Assembly (NCBI GenBank): GCA_012512465.1
Contig: JAAZED010000251.1
Location: 1-5,884, forward strand
Direction of reading: 5' to 3'
From: Oxalobacter sp.
GTDB taxonomy: Bacteria > Pseudomonadota > Gammaproteobacteria > Burkholderiales > Burkholderiaceae_D
DNA: 5,884 nucleotides
Position 1 is the first letter of the stretch, and each line of letters begins with the position of its first letter. The notes beneath the pieces were generated by a model. The model worked only from the letters and a program-made list of their open reading frames with translations. It did not search any database and was not told the origin of the DNA. Positions 1 through 5,443 of the stretch are shown piece after piece. The translations under genes and the position numbers were made by a program.

Positions 1-98
1 GGGCACAGATCCTGGGCAAAACAGCGGTGGAACTGGCAGAAGGGGAAGGGCTGGAAGCTCACGCAAAGAGTGCCGCCTACCGGATGAAAAAAGACTGA
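1..98 (+). CDS. hisD: Histidinol dehydrogenase, C-terminal end (partial)
   Basis: The open frame entering from the left edge encodes the last 31 complete residues of a protein and stops at TGA 96-98. The tail reads AQILGKTAVELAEGEGLEAH and then AKSAAYRMKKD. This matches the end of HisD, where a conserved 'A..EGL.AHA.SA..R' stretch forms the C-terminal helix region and contains the Zn-ligand histidine of the family (here in EGLEAH). HisD is a Zn-dependent cytosolic enzyme that oxidises L-histidinol to L-histidine in two NAD-dependent steps. Its position directly before hisC is the usual operon order. The catalytic and NAD-binding parts lie outside the window, so integrity of the gene cannot be judged. 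A start codon is not visible. Identification rests on a short tail plus context, but both agree well. Confidence 0.88.
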   Translation, partial: AQILGKTAVELAEGEGLEAHAKSAAYRMKKD

Positions 99-103
99 CG
101 CTT

Positions 104-110
104 AAGGAGA
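104..110 (+). promoter_or_regulatory. Strong Shine-Dalgarno-like AAGGAGA far upstream of hisC
   Basis: AAGGAGA is the best ribosome binding sequence in the hisD-hisC gap, but it ends 31 bases before the hisC ATG at 142, far outside the usual 5-10 base spacing. An in-frame TGA at 124-126 prevents extending hisC upstream to use it. Just in front of the ATG there is only a purine-rich AAAGAAAG (129-136). At ideal spacing after AAGGAGA there is a CTG at 116-118 opening a four-codon frame that ends at TAA 128-130. Whether ribosomes use it is unknown. Confidence 0.4.
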
Positions 111-141
111 AATTCCTGCGTTTTGAATAAAGAAAGACAAC

Positions 142-1230
142 ATGTCGCTGATTGAAAATATCATCCGCCCGGATGTCCGTGCGCTGGATGCCTATCATGT
201 GCCGGACTCAGCCGGCTTCCTGAAACTGGACGCGATGGAAAACCCGTATCGTCTGCCAGAGAACATGCAGAAAAAACTCGGGGAACACCTGGCTGAAGTC
301 GCGCTGAACCGTTACCCGGTTCCCTCCTATACGGAACTGAAGGCAAAAATACGGGAAACGCTGGGCATACCCCCGGGCTATGATGTGATTGTCGGCAATG
401 GATCGGATGAACTGATCGTCATCGTCTCTACCGCCCTTGCCCGCCAGGACAGGCGTGCCAAAGTGCTGGCGCCTGTGCCGACTTTTGTCATGTACGCGCT
501 TTCCGCACAGTTTGCCGGCATGGAATTTGTCGGTATCCCGCTGAAAGCGGATTTTTCACTGGATATGGATGCCATGCTTGACGCCATCCGGGTACAGCGG
601 CCGTCCGTCCTGTATCTTGCCTATCCCAACAACCCGACGGGCAATCTCTTTGACTTAGAGGATATGCTGGCCCTGATCGAAGCCATGAAAGATATCGGCA
701 TCGTGATCAGTGATGAGGCCTACCAGCCGTTTGCACAAACCAGCATGATGTCATACCTGCCCAAATACCCGAATCTGGTGGTCATGCGAACCGTATCCAA
801 GCTGGGGCTGGCAGGGGTGCGCCTGGGTTATATGTCGGCCTCATCAGAACTGCTTGCCGAGTTTGACAAGGTGCGCCCTCCCTATAACGTGAATGTACTG
901 ACAGAAGCTGCGGTAACGTTTGCCCTTGACCATATTGATGTCTTTAACAGGCAGGCCGCCGCCCTGCGAGGCGAACGCGAAACGCTGTCTGCCGCACTCT
1001 CGGCGCTGCCGGGTATCGAGGTACTGCCATCTTCGGCCAATTTTGTTCTGGTTCGCCTTGAAAATGCCGATACAGTTTTTGAAAAACTGCTGGCAAAAAA
1101 GATTCTGATCAAAAATGTAGGTAAAATGCATATATTGCTTGATAATTGTCTGCGTATAACTGTCGGCACGCCTGAAGAAAACAAGCAGTTTCTCGAATTG
1201 TTCAGCGCCTGCCTTTCCCAACCTGTCTGA
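142..1230 (+). CDS. hisC: Histidinol-phosphate aminotransferase HisC
   Basis: Encodes a 362-residue fold-type I PLP aminotransferase that converts imidazole acetol phosphate plus glutamate to histidinol phosphate and 2-oxoglutarate in the cytosol. Visible family features: the N-terminal substrate-binding ENPY (33-36), GNGSDE (85-90) holding the PLP phosphate, YPNNPTG (161-167) with the PLP-contacting Asn164, DEAY (191-194) with Asp191 pairing to the pyridine nitrogen, the Schiff-base Lys220 in [14 protein letters not shown] (with Arg228 for phosphate), and the C-terminal [11 protein letters not shown] (337-347) with Arg338 for the substrate carboxylate. Length is normal (about 350-370). The ATG at 142 is chosen because it gives a normal N-terminus and because an in-frame TGA at 124-126 blocks longer forms. 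It lies 43 bases after hisD and 8 bases before hisB, so co-transcription is expected. A generic aromatic aminotransferase is less likely given ENPY, the operon and the sequence style. Confidence 0.97.
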   Translation: MSLIENIIRPDVRALDAYHVPDSAGFLKLDAMENPYRLPENMQKKLGEHLAEVALNRYPVPSYTELKAKIRETLGIPPGYDVIVGNGSDELIVIVSTALARQDRRAKVLAPVPTFVMYALSAQFAGMEFVGIPLKADFSLDMDAMLDAIRVQRPSVLYLAYPNNPTGNLFDLEDMLALIEAMKDIGIVISDEAYQPFAQTSMMSYLPKYPNLVVMRTVSKLGLAGVRLGYMSASSELLAEFDKVRPPYNVNVLTEAAVTFALDHIDVFNRQAAALRGERETLSAALSALPGIEVLPSSANFVLVRLENADTVFEKLLAKKILIKNVGKMHILLDNCLRITVGTPEENKQFLELFSACLSQPV

Positions 1231-1238
1231 AAATTGCT

Positions 1239-1835
1239 ATGTCTGCTCCAAGAACCGCCGAAATCACACGTAATACAAAGGAAACCCAAATCAGGGTTGC
1301 CATCAATCTCGATGGAACCGGTCAGTTGAATACGGTTACCGGTGTACCGTTTCTGGACCATATGCTGGACCAGATCGCCCGGCACGGCCTGGTTGACCTC
1401 ACCATTGAAGCCAATGGTGATCTCCACATTGACGGACACCACACGGTTGAGGATATCGGCATCGCCCTGGGACAGGCCATAGCGAAGGCAATTGGCGATA
1501 AAAGCGGCATCCGCCGTTATGGACATGCCTATATCCCGCTGGATGAAGCGCTCTCACGTGTCGTGATTGATTTTTCCGGGCGGGCTTATCTCGAATTCAA
1601 TGTCGACTTTACCCGTCCGACATCCGGTACATTTGATCTGGATCTGGTACAGGAATTCTTCCAGGGGTTTGTCAATCATGCCCAGGTGTCGCTGCACATT
1701 GACAACCTGCGCGGAAAGAATGCTCACCACCAGTGCGAAACCATCTTCAAGGCCTTCGGACGTGCCCTGCGCATAGCAGCGGAATCCGATCCGCGTGCTG
1801 CGGGCATGATTCCGTCAACCAAGGGGACTCTGTAA
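1239..1835 (+). CDS. hisB: Imidazoleglycerol-phosphate dehydratase HisB (monofunctional)
   Basis: Encodes a 198-residue dehydratase that removes water from imidazole glycerol phosphate to give imidazole acetol phosphate, the substrate of HisC. The family's two metal-binding histidine motifs are both present: [13 protein letters not shown] (38-50) and [12 protein letters not shown] (63-74) in the first half, and [18 protein letters not shown] (161-178) in the second, followed by the conserved C-terminal PSTKGTL (192-198). The protein family is two similar repeats that assemble into a 24-mer with Mn at the active sites. The length is that of the dehydratase alone; the N-terminal HAD phosphatase domain of the E. 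coli bifunctional enzyme is missing, so histidinol-phosphate phosphatase must be encoded elsewhere. The start lies 8 bases after the hisC stop. No Shine-Dalgarno sequence is visible, so translation probably depends on coupling to hisC. Confidence 0.97.
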   Translation: MSAPRTAEITRNTKETQIRVAINLDGTGQLNTVTGVPFLDHMLDQIARHGLVDLTIEANGDLHIDGHHTVEDIGIALGQAIAKAIGDKSGIRRYGHAYIPLDEALSRVVIDFSGRAYLEFNVDFTRPTSGTFDLDLVQEFFQGFVNHAQVSLHIDNLRGKNAHHQCETIFKAFGRALRIAAESDPRAAGMIPSTKGTL

Positions 1836-1874
1836 AACAACTCCCGAAAGCACTGTTACTGACGGCTCACCCCT

Positions 1875-2513
1875 ATGAGAAAAATTGTTGTTGTTGACTA
1901 TGGCATGGGCAATCTGCGCTCCGTGGCACAGGCACTGCGCGCTGTCGCCCCCGAAGCGGACGTAAGAATTTCCGGCGAAATTGCCGACATCCGCGAAGCG
2001 GAACGCATCGTTTTACCCGGCCAGGGCGCCATGCCGGACTGCATGCGCTCCCTGCGTGAATCCGGCCTGCAGGAAGCCATGATCGAGGCTGCCCGCTCAA
2101 AACCCATTTTCGGCGTCTGCATTGGCGAACAGATGATGTTTGACTGGAGTGAAGAAGGAAATACCCCCGGGCTGGGCCTGCTGCCCGGAAAAGTGATCCG
2201 TTTTCGCCTGGAAGACCAGTTGCAGCCTGACGGCACACGGTACAAGGTACCGCAAATGGGATGGAACCGGGTACAACAAACCACATCGCATCCGTTATGG
2301 AAAGATATACCGGACAACAGCCATTTTTATTTTGTGCACAGCTTTTATGCCATACCGGAAAATACGGCACATATCACCGGTCAGACGGAGTACGGACTGA
2401 CTTTCTGCTGTGCCGTAACTCATGAAAATCTGTTTGCAACCCAGTTTCATCCTGAAAAAAGTGCTGAAGCAGGGTTACAACTGTATAAAAATTTCATAAA
2501 CTGGAATCCTTGA
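1875..2513 (+). CDS. hisH: Imidazole glycerol phosphate synthase, glutaminase subunit HisH
   Basis: Encodes a 212-residue class I glutamine amidotransferase. It hydrolyses glutamine and passes ammonia to its partner HisF, which builds imidazole glycerol phosphate and AICAR from PRFAR. The N-terminus [17 protein letters not shown] is the classic HisH start. The oxyanion-strand loop PGQG is at 48-51 and the nucleophile elbow [10 protein letters not shown] (80-89) carries Cys82. The catalytic triad is completed by His192 and Glu194 in TQFHPEKS (189-196). The KVPQMGWN stretch (124-131) is also typical of the family. Length is normal. The ATG is the only reasonable start, since an in-frame TGA lies at 1860-1862. 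It is 39 bases from hisB without a recognisable Shine-Dalgarno sequence. As I recall, many Burkholderiales carry a marC-like membrane-protein gene between hisB and hisH; here there is none. Confidence 0.97.
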   Translation: MRKIVVVDYGMGNLRSVAQALRAVAPEADVRISGEIADIREAERIVLPGQGAMPDCMRSLRESGLQEAMIEAARSKPIFGVCIGEQMMFDWSEEGNTPGLGLLPGKVIRFRLEDQLQPDGTRYKVPQMGWNRVQQTTSHPLWKDIPDNSHFYFVHSFYAIPENTAHITGQTEYGLTFCCAVTHENLFATQFHPEKSAEAGLQLYKNFINWNP

Positions 2514-2555
2514 GTAAAAAATAATTTTTTATCATTTTTTTTCTGATCTTTCATC
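2514..2555 (+). promoter_or_regulatory. A/T-rich, U-tract spacer before hisA without Shine-Dalgarno
   Basis: The 42 bases between hisH and hisA are almost pure A/T, unlike the rest of the window. They hold A6 (2516-2521), T6 (2525-2530) and T8 (2535-2542), so that A6-TAA-T6 is a small perfect dyad able to form a weak six-pair A-U hairpin. No purine-rich ribosome binding site precedes the hisA ATG at 2556. In bacteria, U-rich single-stranded leaders can recruit ribosomes through protein S1, so this could be the translation-initiation element of hisA. It could also be a weak pause or slippage site. The function is inference; the composition and lack of a Shine-Dalgarno sequence are seen directly. 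Confidence 0.4.
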
Positions 2556-3323
2556 ATGCTGCTCATACCTGCTATCGACCTGAAAGATGGTCGCTGTGTT
2601 CGCCTCAAACAAGGCGATATGAACCAGGCCACCGTTTTTTCCGATGATCCTGCCGAAATGGCCTTGCACTGGCTTGAGCAAGGCGCCCGGCGTTTGCATC
2701 TGGTTGACTTAAATGGTGCCTTTGCCGGAAAACCGGTCAATGAATCTGCTGTTAAAAACATTATCCGTGTCGTACAGGATTATGCGGATGACAATGATCT
2801 CGAAGAGATCCCTGTACAGCTTGGTGGCGGCATCCGTGATCTTGATACGATTGAACGCTTTTTGGACCATGGGCTGAGCTATGTCATTGTCGGAACGGCT
2901 GCCGTGAAAAATCCCGGCTTTCTGCAGGATGCCTGTGGCGCCTTTGCCGGCCATATCATTGTCGGACTGGATGCACGGGACGGAAAAGTGGCAACCGATG
3001 GCTGGAGCAAGCTCTCACGGCACAACGTCATTGAGCTGGCACAGAAGTACGAAGGCTACGGCGTCGAATCCATCATCTATACCGATATCGGACGCGACGG
3101 CATGATGTCCGGTGTGAATATCGATGCCACGGTCAATCTGGCCCGTGCCGTCCGTATACCGATTATTGCTTCAGGCGGCGTCCACGACATCCGGGATGTG
3201 GAAGCACTTTGCGAAGTGCAGCATGAAGGCATTGAAGCCGTCATCTGCGGCCGTTCCATCTATGAGGGCACACTTGACCTGGAACAGGCACAGGCACGCG
3301 CTGACGAATTGTCCGATGAATAA
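2556..3323 (+). CDS. hisA: ProFAR isomerase HisA
   Basis: Encodes a 255-residue (beta/alpha)8-barrel enzyme that converts ProFAR to PRFAR by an Amadori rearrangement, feeding the HisHF synthase. Barrel landmarks occur in the expected order: [15 protein letters not shown] (3-17) with the catalytic acid/base Asp8, [12 protein letters not shown] (47-58), the phosphate-binding QLGGGIR (88-94), VGTAAVKNP (112-120), VGLDARDG (136-143) with the second catalytic aspartate Asp139, the [12 protein letters not shown] loop (175-186), IASGGV (204-209) and the last phosphate-binding strand [10 protein letters not shown] (229-238). The LVDLNGAF and GLDAR forms mark it as HisA rather than its paralogue HisF. 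Length is close to normal (about 245-250), with a slightly extended acidic segment around [10 protein letters not shown] (75-84). The ATG gives the standard N-terminus although no Shine-Dalgarno sequence precedes it. Confidence 0.97.
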   Translation: MLLIPAIDLKDGRCVRLKQGDMNQATVFSDDPAEMALHWLEQGARRLHLVDLNGAFAGKPVNESAVKNIIRVVQDYADDNDLEEIPVQLGGGIRDLDTIERFLDHGLSYVIVGTAAVKNPGFLQDACGAFAGHIIVGLDARDGKVATDGWSKLSRHNVIELAQKYEGYGVESIIYTDIGRDGMMSGVNIDATVNLARAVRIPIIASGGVHDIRDVEALCEVQHEGIEAVICGRSIYEGTLDLEQAQARADELSDE

Positions 3324-3372
3324 GCCTGCCGCCCGTTCGCGGTAAACCTGGGGCTTTTCATATACAATCACC

Positions 3373-3403
3373 AGGGGCAGTCTTTATTAATTGGCCTGCC
3401 CCT
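3373..3403 (+). repeat. Perfect 8-bp inverted repeat in the hisA-hisF spacer
   Basis: AGGGGCAG (3373-3380) and CTGCCCCT (3396-3403) are exact reverse complements separated by 15 A/T-rich bases. In RNA this would be a GC-rich eight-pair stem with a large loop. No run of T follows on the plus strand, so it is a poor intrinsic terminator for hisA. It sits 49 bases after the hisA stop and 8 bases before a second dyad. It could be an RNA processing or stability element, or a protein-binding dyad. Confidence 0.5.
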
Positions 3404-3411
3404 AAAGCAAT

Positions 3412-3442
3412 GTATACCGTACGGCATTGTCGTAAGGTATAC
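3412..3442 (+). repeat. 31-base imperfect palindrome/hairpin upstream of hisF
   Basis: GTATACC (3412-3418) pairs with GGTATAC (3436-3442); inside it, after one G/A mismatch, TACGGC (3420-3425) pairs with GTCGTA (3429-3434) including one G-U pair, leaving a three-base ATT loop. That is 13 pairs broken by one mismatch, much more than chance would give in so short a spacer. A T-rich stretch (3449-3457, TTTATTTTT) begins six bases after the stem, and the hisF ribosome binding site follows at 3463. It could be an attenuator-like or mRNA-stability hairpin, or an operator. Nothing in the sequence decides which. Confidence 0.55.
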
Positions 3443-3462
3443 GCTGCATTTATTTTTAAGAC

Positions 3463-3468
3463 AGGAAA
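3463..3468 (+). promoter_or_regulatory. hisF ribosome binding site AGGAAA
   Basis: AGGAAA lies six bases before the hisF ATG at 3475. Unlike hisB, hisH and hisA, hisF therefore has its own usable Shine-Dalgarno sequence, consistent with independent initiation after the long 151-base gap that follows hisA. Confidence 0.7.
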
Positions 3469-3474
3469 TACCCC

Positions 3475-4236
3475 ATGCTGGCAAAAAGAATTATTCCCTG
3501 CCTGGATGTCACGGCAGGCAGGGTTGTAAAAGGCGTCAACTTTGTTGATCTGCGTGATGCGGGAGATCCGGTTGAAATTGCGCGCCGCTACAACGAACAA
3601 GGCGCTGATGAACTGACCTTCCTCGATATCACGGCAACCAGTGATCAACGTGACCTTATCCTGGATATTATCGAAGCCGTTTCCGCCCAGATCTTTATCC
3701 CGCTGACTGTCGGTGGCGGTGTCCGGACAGTGGATGATGTCCGCCGTCTTCTGAATGCAGGTGCGGACAAAGTCAGCATCAACTCCTCCGCTGTCACCAA
3801 TCCGGAACTGGTAGCCGATGCCGCCAGCCGTTATGGATCACAATGTATCGTGGTGGCCATTGATGCCAAACAGGTGGGGCCGGATCGCTGGGAAGTTTTC
3901 ACGCATGGCGGGCGCACCCCGACCGGCCTGGATGCTATTGAATGGGCAAAAAAAATGGAAGCCCTTGGCGCAGGCGAAATCCTTCTGACCAGCATGGACC
4001 GTGATGGCACAAAAAGCGGTTTTGATATTCCGCTGACGCGCGCTGTGTCGGATGCTGTCAATATTCCGCTGATTGCCTCAGGCGGTGTCGGCAATCTGCA
4101 GCATCTGGCCGATGGCATCCTCGAAGGACACGCCAATGCCGTGCTGGCTGCCAGCATCTTTCACTATGGTGAATTCACCGTACAGGAAGCCAAGCGCTTC
4201 ATGGCTGAACGGGGAATCGAGGTCAGGCTGTCATGA
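3475..4236 (+). CDS. hisF: Imidazole glycerol phosphate synthase, cyclase subunit HisF
   Basis: Encodes a 253-residue (beta/alpha)8-barrel that uses ammonia channelled from HisH to convert PRFAR into imidazole glycerol phosphate and AICAR. The N-terminus [20 protein letters not shown] carries the catalytic Asp11 and the conserved Lys19 after GRVV. Further landmarks are LTFLDITAT (47-55), the phosphate-binding TVGGGVR (78-84), [11 protein letters not shown] (97-107), VVAIDAK (126-132) with the second catalytic aspartate Asp130, the THGGRTPTG loop (143-151), [15 protein letters not shown] (170-184), LIASGGVG (199-206) and [13 protein letters not shown] (222-234). These are hallmark HisF, not HisA, sequences. 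Length is normal (about 251-258). The stop overlaps the hisI start by four bases (ATGA, 4233-4236), so hisI translation is likely coupled to it. The gap to hisA (151 bases) is unusually long for partner genes. Confidence 0.98.
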   Translation: MLAKRIIPCLDVTAGRVVKGVNFVDLRDAGDPVEIARRYNEQGADELTFLDITATSDQRDLILDIIEAVSAQIFIPLTVGGGVRTVDDVRRLLNAGADKVSINSSAVTNPELVADAASRYGSQCIVVAIDAKQVGPDRWEVFTHGGRTPTGLDAIEWAKKMEALGAGEILLTSMDRDGTKSGFDIPLTRAVSDAVNIPLIASGGVGNLQHLADGILEGHANAVLAASIFHYGEFTVQEAKRFMAERGIEVRLS

Positions 4237-4634
4237 CGGGAAAAGGCTGGCTGGAAACAATCCACTGGGATGACGACGGGCTGGTTCCTGTCATTGCACA
4301 GGAAGCGGCAACCGGTACCATCCTCATGTTTGCCTGGATGAACCATGATGCCCTGATACAAACGGTCCAGACAGGTAAAGCGGTATACTGGAGCCGTTCA
4401 AGAAAAAAGCTGTGGCATAAGGGCGAGGAATCAGGACATACGCAAAAGGTGATCGACATGCGTATCGACTGCGATGAAGATGTCCTGCTGTTGCTGGTGG
4501 AGCAGGCTGGCGGTATTGCCTGCCACACCGGTCGTCAATCCTGCTTTTACCAGCAGTTCCAGGGTGACGTTTCGACAGGCCGGTGGGTCGCTGTCGACCC
4601 TGTATTGAAAGATCCGAAACAAATATACCAATGA
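4233..4634 (+). CDS. hisI: Phosphoribosyl-AMP cyclohydrolase HisI
   Basis: Encodes a 133-residue Zn-dependent hydrolase that opens the adenine ring of phosphoribosyl-AMP to give ProFAR. The conserved block [20 protein letters not shown] spans 52-71. DCDED (79-83) supplies Mg-binding aspartates and the Zn ligand Cys80. CHTGRQSCF (97-105) supplies the other two Zn ligands, Cys97 and Cys104. MFAWMN (32-37) is also family-typical. It is the stand-alone cyclohydrolase of normal length, not the HisIE fusion of enteric bacteria. The start overlaps the hisF stop (ATGA), and a GAGGT (4219-4223) inside hisF, nine bases upstream, is a plausible ribosome binding site. Its own stop overlaps the hisE start in the same way. 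Some databases use the name hisI for this domain and hisE for the next gene, as done here. Confidence 0.97.
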   Translation: MTGKGWLETIHWDDDGLVPVIAQEAATGTILMFAWMNHDALIQTVQTGKAVYWSRSRKKLWHKGEESGHTQKVIDMRIDCDEDVLLLLVEQAGGIACHTGRQSCFYQQFQGDVSTGRWVAVDPVLKDPKQIYQ

Positions 4635-5002
4635 ACAATACGTTGCAAAGACTCTCTGCCATCATTGAATCGAGAAAACCGGCCAACGGTGGTGACCCGG
4701 AAAAATCGTATGTTGCCCGCCTGTTGACCAGGGGTGACGATGCCATTCTGAAAAAAATCGGGGAAGAAGCAACCGAAACCGTCATGGCTGCCAAGGATGC
4801 GCGAAATGGCGGCGATGCCGCAAAAATCGTTTCCGAATGTGCCGACCTGTGGTTTCACTCGCTGGTTCTGCTGGCGCAATTTGGCCTGACACCCGATGAT
4901 GTCATGGATGAGCTTGCACGGCGTGAGGGAATTTCAGGCATCGAAGAAAAAGCCGCTCGCAAGGATATCCTGCGGGAAGCGGACGAAAACCAAAAAAACT
5001 GA
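4631..5002 (+). CDS. hisE: Phosphoribosyl-ATP pyrophosphatase HisE
   Basis: Encodes a 123-residue all-alpha NTP pyrophosphohydrolase (MazG-like fold) that removes pyrophosphate from phosphoribosyl-ATP, the second pathway step. Family motifs are KSYVARLL (25-32), [15 protein letters not shown] (41-55) with the metal-binding Glu45, Glu46 and Glu49, and the ECADLWFH segment (69-76) with Glu69 and Asp72 as the second half of the Mg site. The start is set at ATG 4631, which overlaps the hisI stop (ATGA) and gives the typical N-terminus. A GTG at 4583 in the same frame would add 16 residues, but that extension lies inside hisI and does not resemble HisE. No good Shine-Dalgarno sequence precedes it, so coupling to hisI is likely. 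The C-terminal tail is charged and hydrophilic. Confidence 0.96.
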   Translation: MNNTLQRLSAIIESRKPANGGDPEKSYVARLLTRGDDAILKKIGEEATETVMAAKDARNGGDAAKIVSECADLWFHSLVLLAQFGLTPDDVMDELARREGISGIEEKAARKDILREADENQKN

Positions 5003-5007
5003 AGGAG
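5002..5007 (+). promoter_or_regulatory. hinT ribosome binding site AAGGAG
   Basis: AAGGAG overlaps the last base of the hisE stop codon and lies six bases before the ATG at 5014. It is the best-placed consensus Shine-Dalgarno sequence in the window and suggests the HIT gene is translated efficiently and independently of hisE. Confidence 0.75.
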
Positions 5008-5013
5008 AAACTG

Positions 5014-5385
5014 ATGGAGAATTGTCCTTTCTGCAAAATCATTGAGAGACGGCTGCCAGCAGATATTATTTATGAAAATGACAGAATCCTGGTTTTCAAG
5101 GATATCAATCCGGCCGCTCCGGTTCATTTTCTGATCGTGCCAAAGCAGCATATCCCGACACTCTCTGATTGCCACGAAGGCCATACCGCCATCCTGGGAG
5201 AAATGATGGCCGTGGTTCCGCGAATCGCGGATATGCAGAAAATAGGGGTAGTCGGCAGTACGCCCGAGACCCGCACCGGGGGCTACCGTGTCATCATCAA
5301 TGCCGGTCCGGACGGCAGGCAGGAGGTATACCACCTGCATGTCCACATGATCGGTGGGCCGCGTCCGTGGAAAGACAATAAATAA
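5014..5385 (+). CDS. hinT: HIT-family nucleotide hydrolase (HinT-like)
   Basis: Encodes a 123-residue histidine-triad protein. The triad YHLHVHMIGG (106-115) has His107, His109 (expected nucleophile) and His111. The N-terminus CPFCKIIERRLPADIIYEND (4-23) and FKDINPAAPVHFLIVPKQHI (28-47) are typical of the HinT/PKCI branch, which hydrolyses nucleoside phosphoramidates and aminoacyl-AMPs; in vivo substrates are not settled. Cys4 and Cys7, with downstream histidines, could bind Zn as in other CxxC HIT proteins; E. coli HinT, as I recall it, lacks these cysteines. The loop at about 78-90 (GVVGSTPETRTGG) looks longer than in E. coli HinT. It follows hisE by 11 bases and is presumably the last gene of the his transcript, a linkage common in Betaproteobacteria. 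A role in histidine synthesis is not implied by the family. Confidence 0.93.
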   Translation: MENCPFCKIIERRLPADIIYENDRILVFKDINPAAPVHFLIVPKQHIPTLSDCHEGHTAILGEMMAVVPRIADMQKIGVVGSTPETRTGGYRVIINAGPDGRQEVYHLHVHMIGGPRPWKDNK

Positions 5386-5407
5386 TCCGGTCTTTGAACC
5401 GACCAGA

Positions 5408-5443
5408 AATCAGGCGGATAGCGGCAACGTTATCCGCCTGATT
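5408..5443. terminator. Shared bidirectional intrinsic terminator
   Basis: AATCAGGCGGATA (5408-5420) and TATCCGCCTGATT (5431-5443) are a perfect 13-bp inverted repeat with a 10-base loop; a G-U and a C-G pair can extend it inward. It begins 22 bases after the hinT stop. On the plus strand it is followed by a modest U-rich GTTCTTCC, and on the minus strand the stem ends in ATTTCT. The convergent arrangement suggests it ends both the his-hinT transcript and the protease transcript. The right arm contains the stop codon and last codons of the minus-strand gene. Confidence 0.8.

Noticed and set aside
882..1526. Long minus-strand open frame (214 codons) across the hisC-hisB junction
   Set aside because: It is antisense to two clearly functional genes, has no recognisable domain, and reflects codon bias of the sense strand.
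1873..2370. Minus-strand open frame of 165 codons opposite hisH
   Set aside because: It is rich in Cys, Arg and Pro without family resemblance, typical of an antisense shadow frame.
2510..2535. Possible promoter TTGAGT ... TATCAT in the hisH-hisA spacer
   Set aside because: The -10-like TATCAT is good, but the spacer from TTGAGT is only 14 bases and the start would fall very close to the hisA ATG. A/T-rich sequence gives such matches easily.
3350..3402. Mutually exclusive pairing of GCCCC (3398-3402) with GGGGC at 3350-3354 or 3374-3378, suggesting a classical attenuator
   Set aside because: The alternative helix is only five pairs, there is no leader peptide with histidine codons, and no U-run follows directly, so a his-type attenuator is not supported.
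3391..3418. Possible internal promoter TTGGCC-N16-TATACC before hisF
   Set aside because: Both boxes match the sigma70 consensus in only four of six positions, and TATACC is part of the dyad at 3412-3442. It is too weak to call without transcript-start data.
4583..4630. Upstream GTG extension of hisE adding 16 residues
   Set aside because: The extension lies within hisI in another frame and does not look like a HisE N-terminus; ATG 4631 in an ATGA overlap is the normal coupled start.
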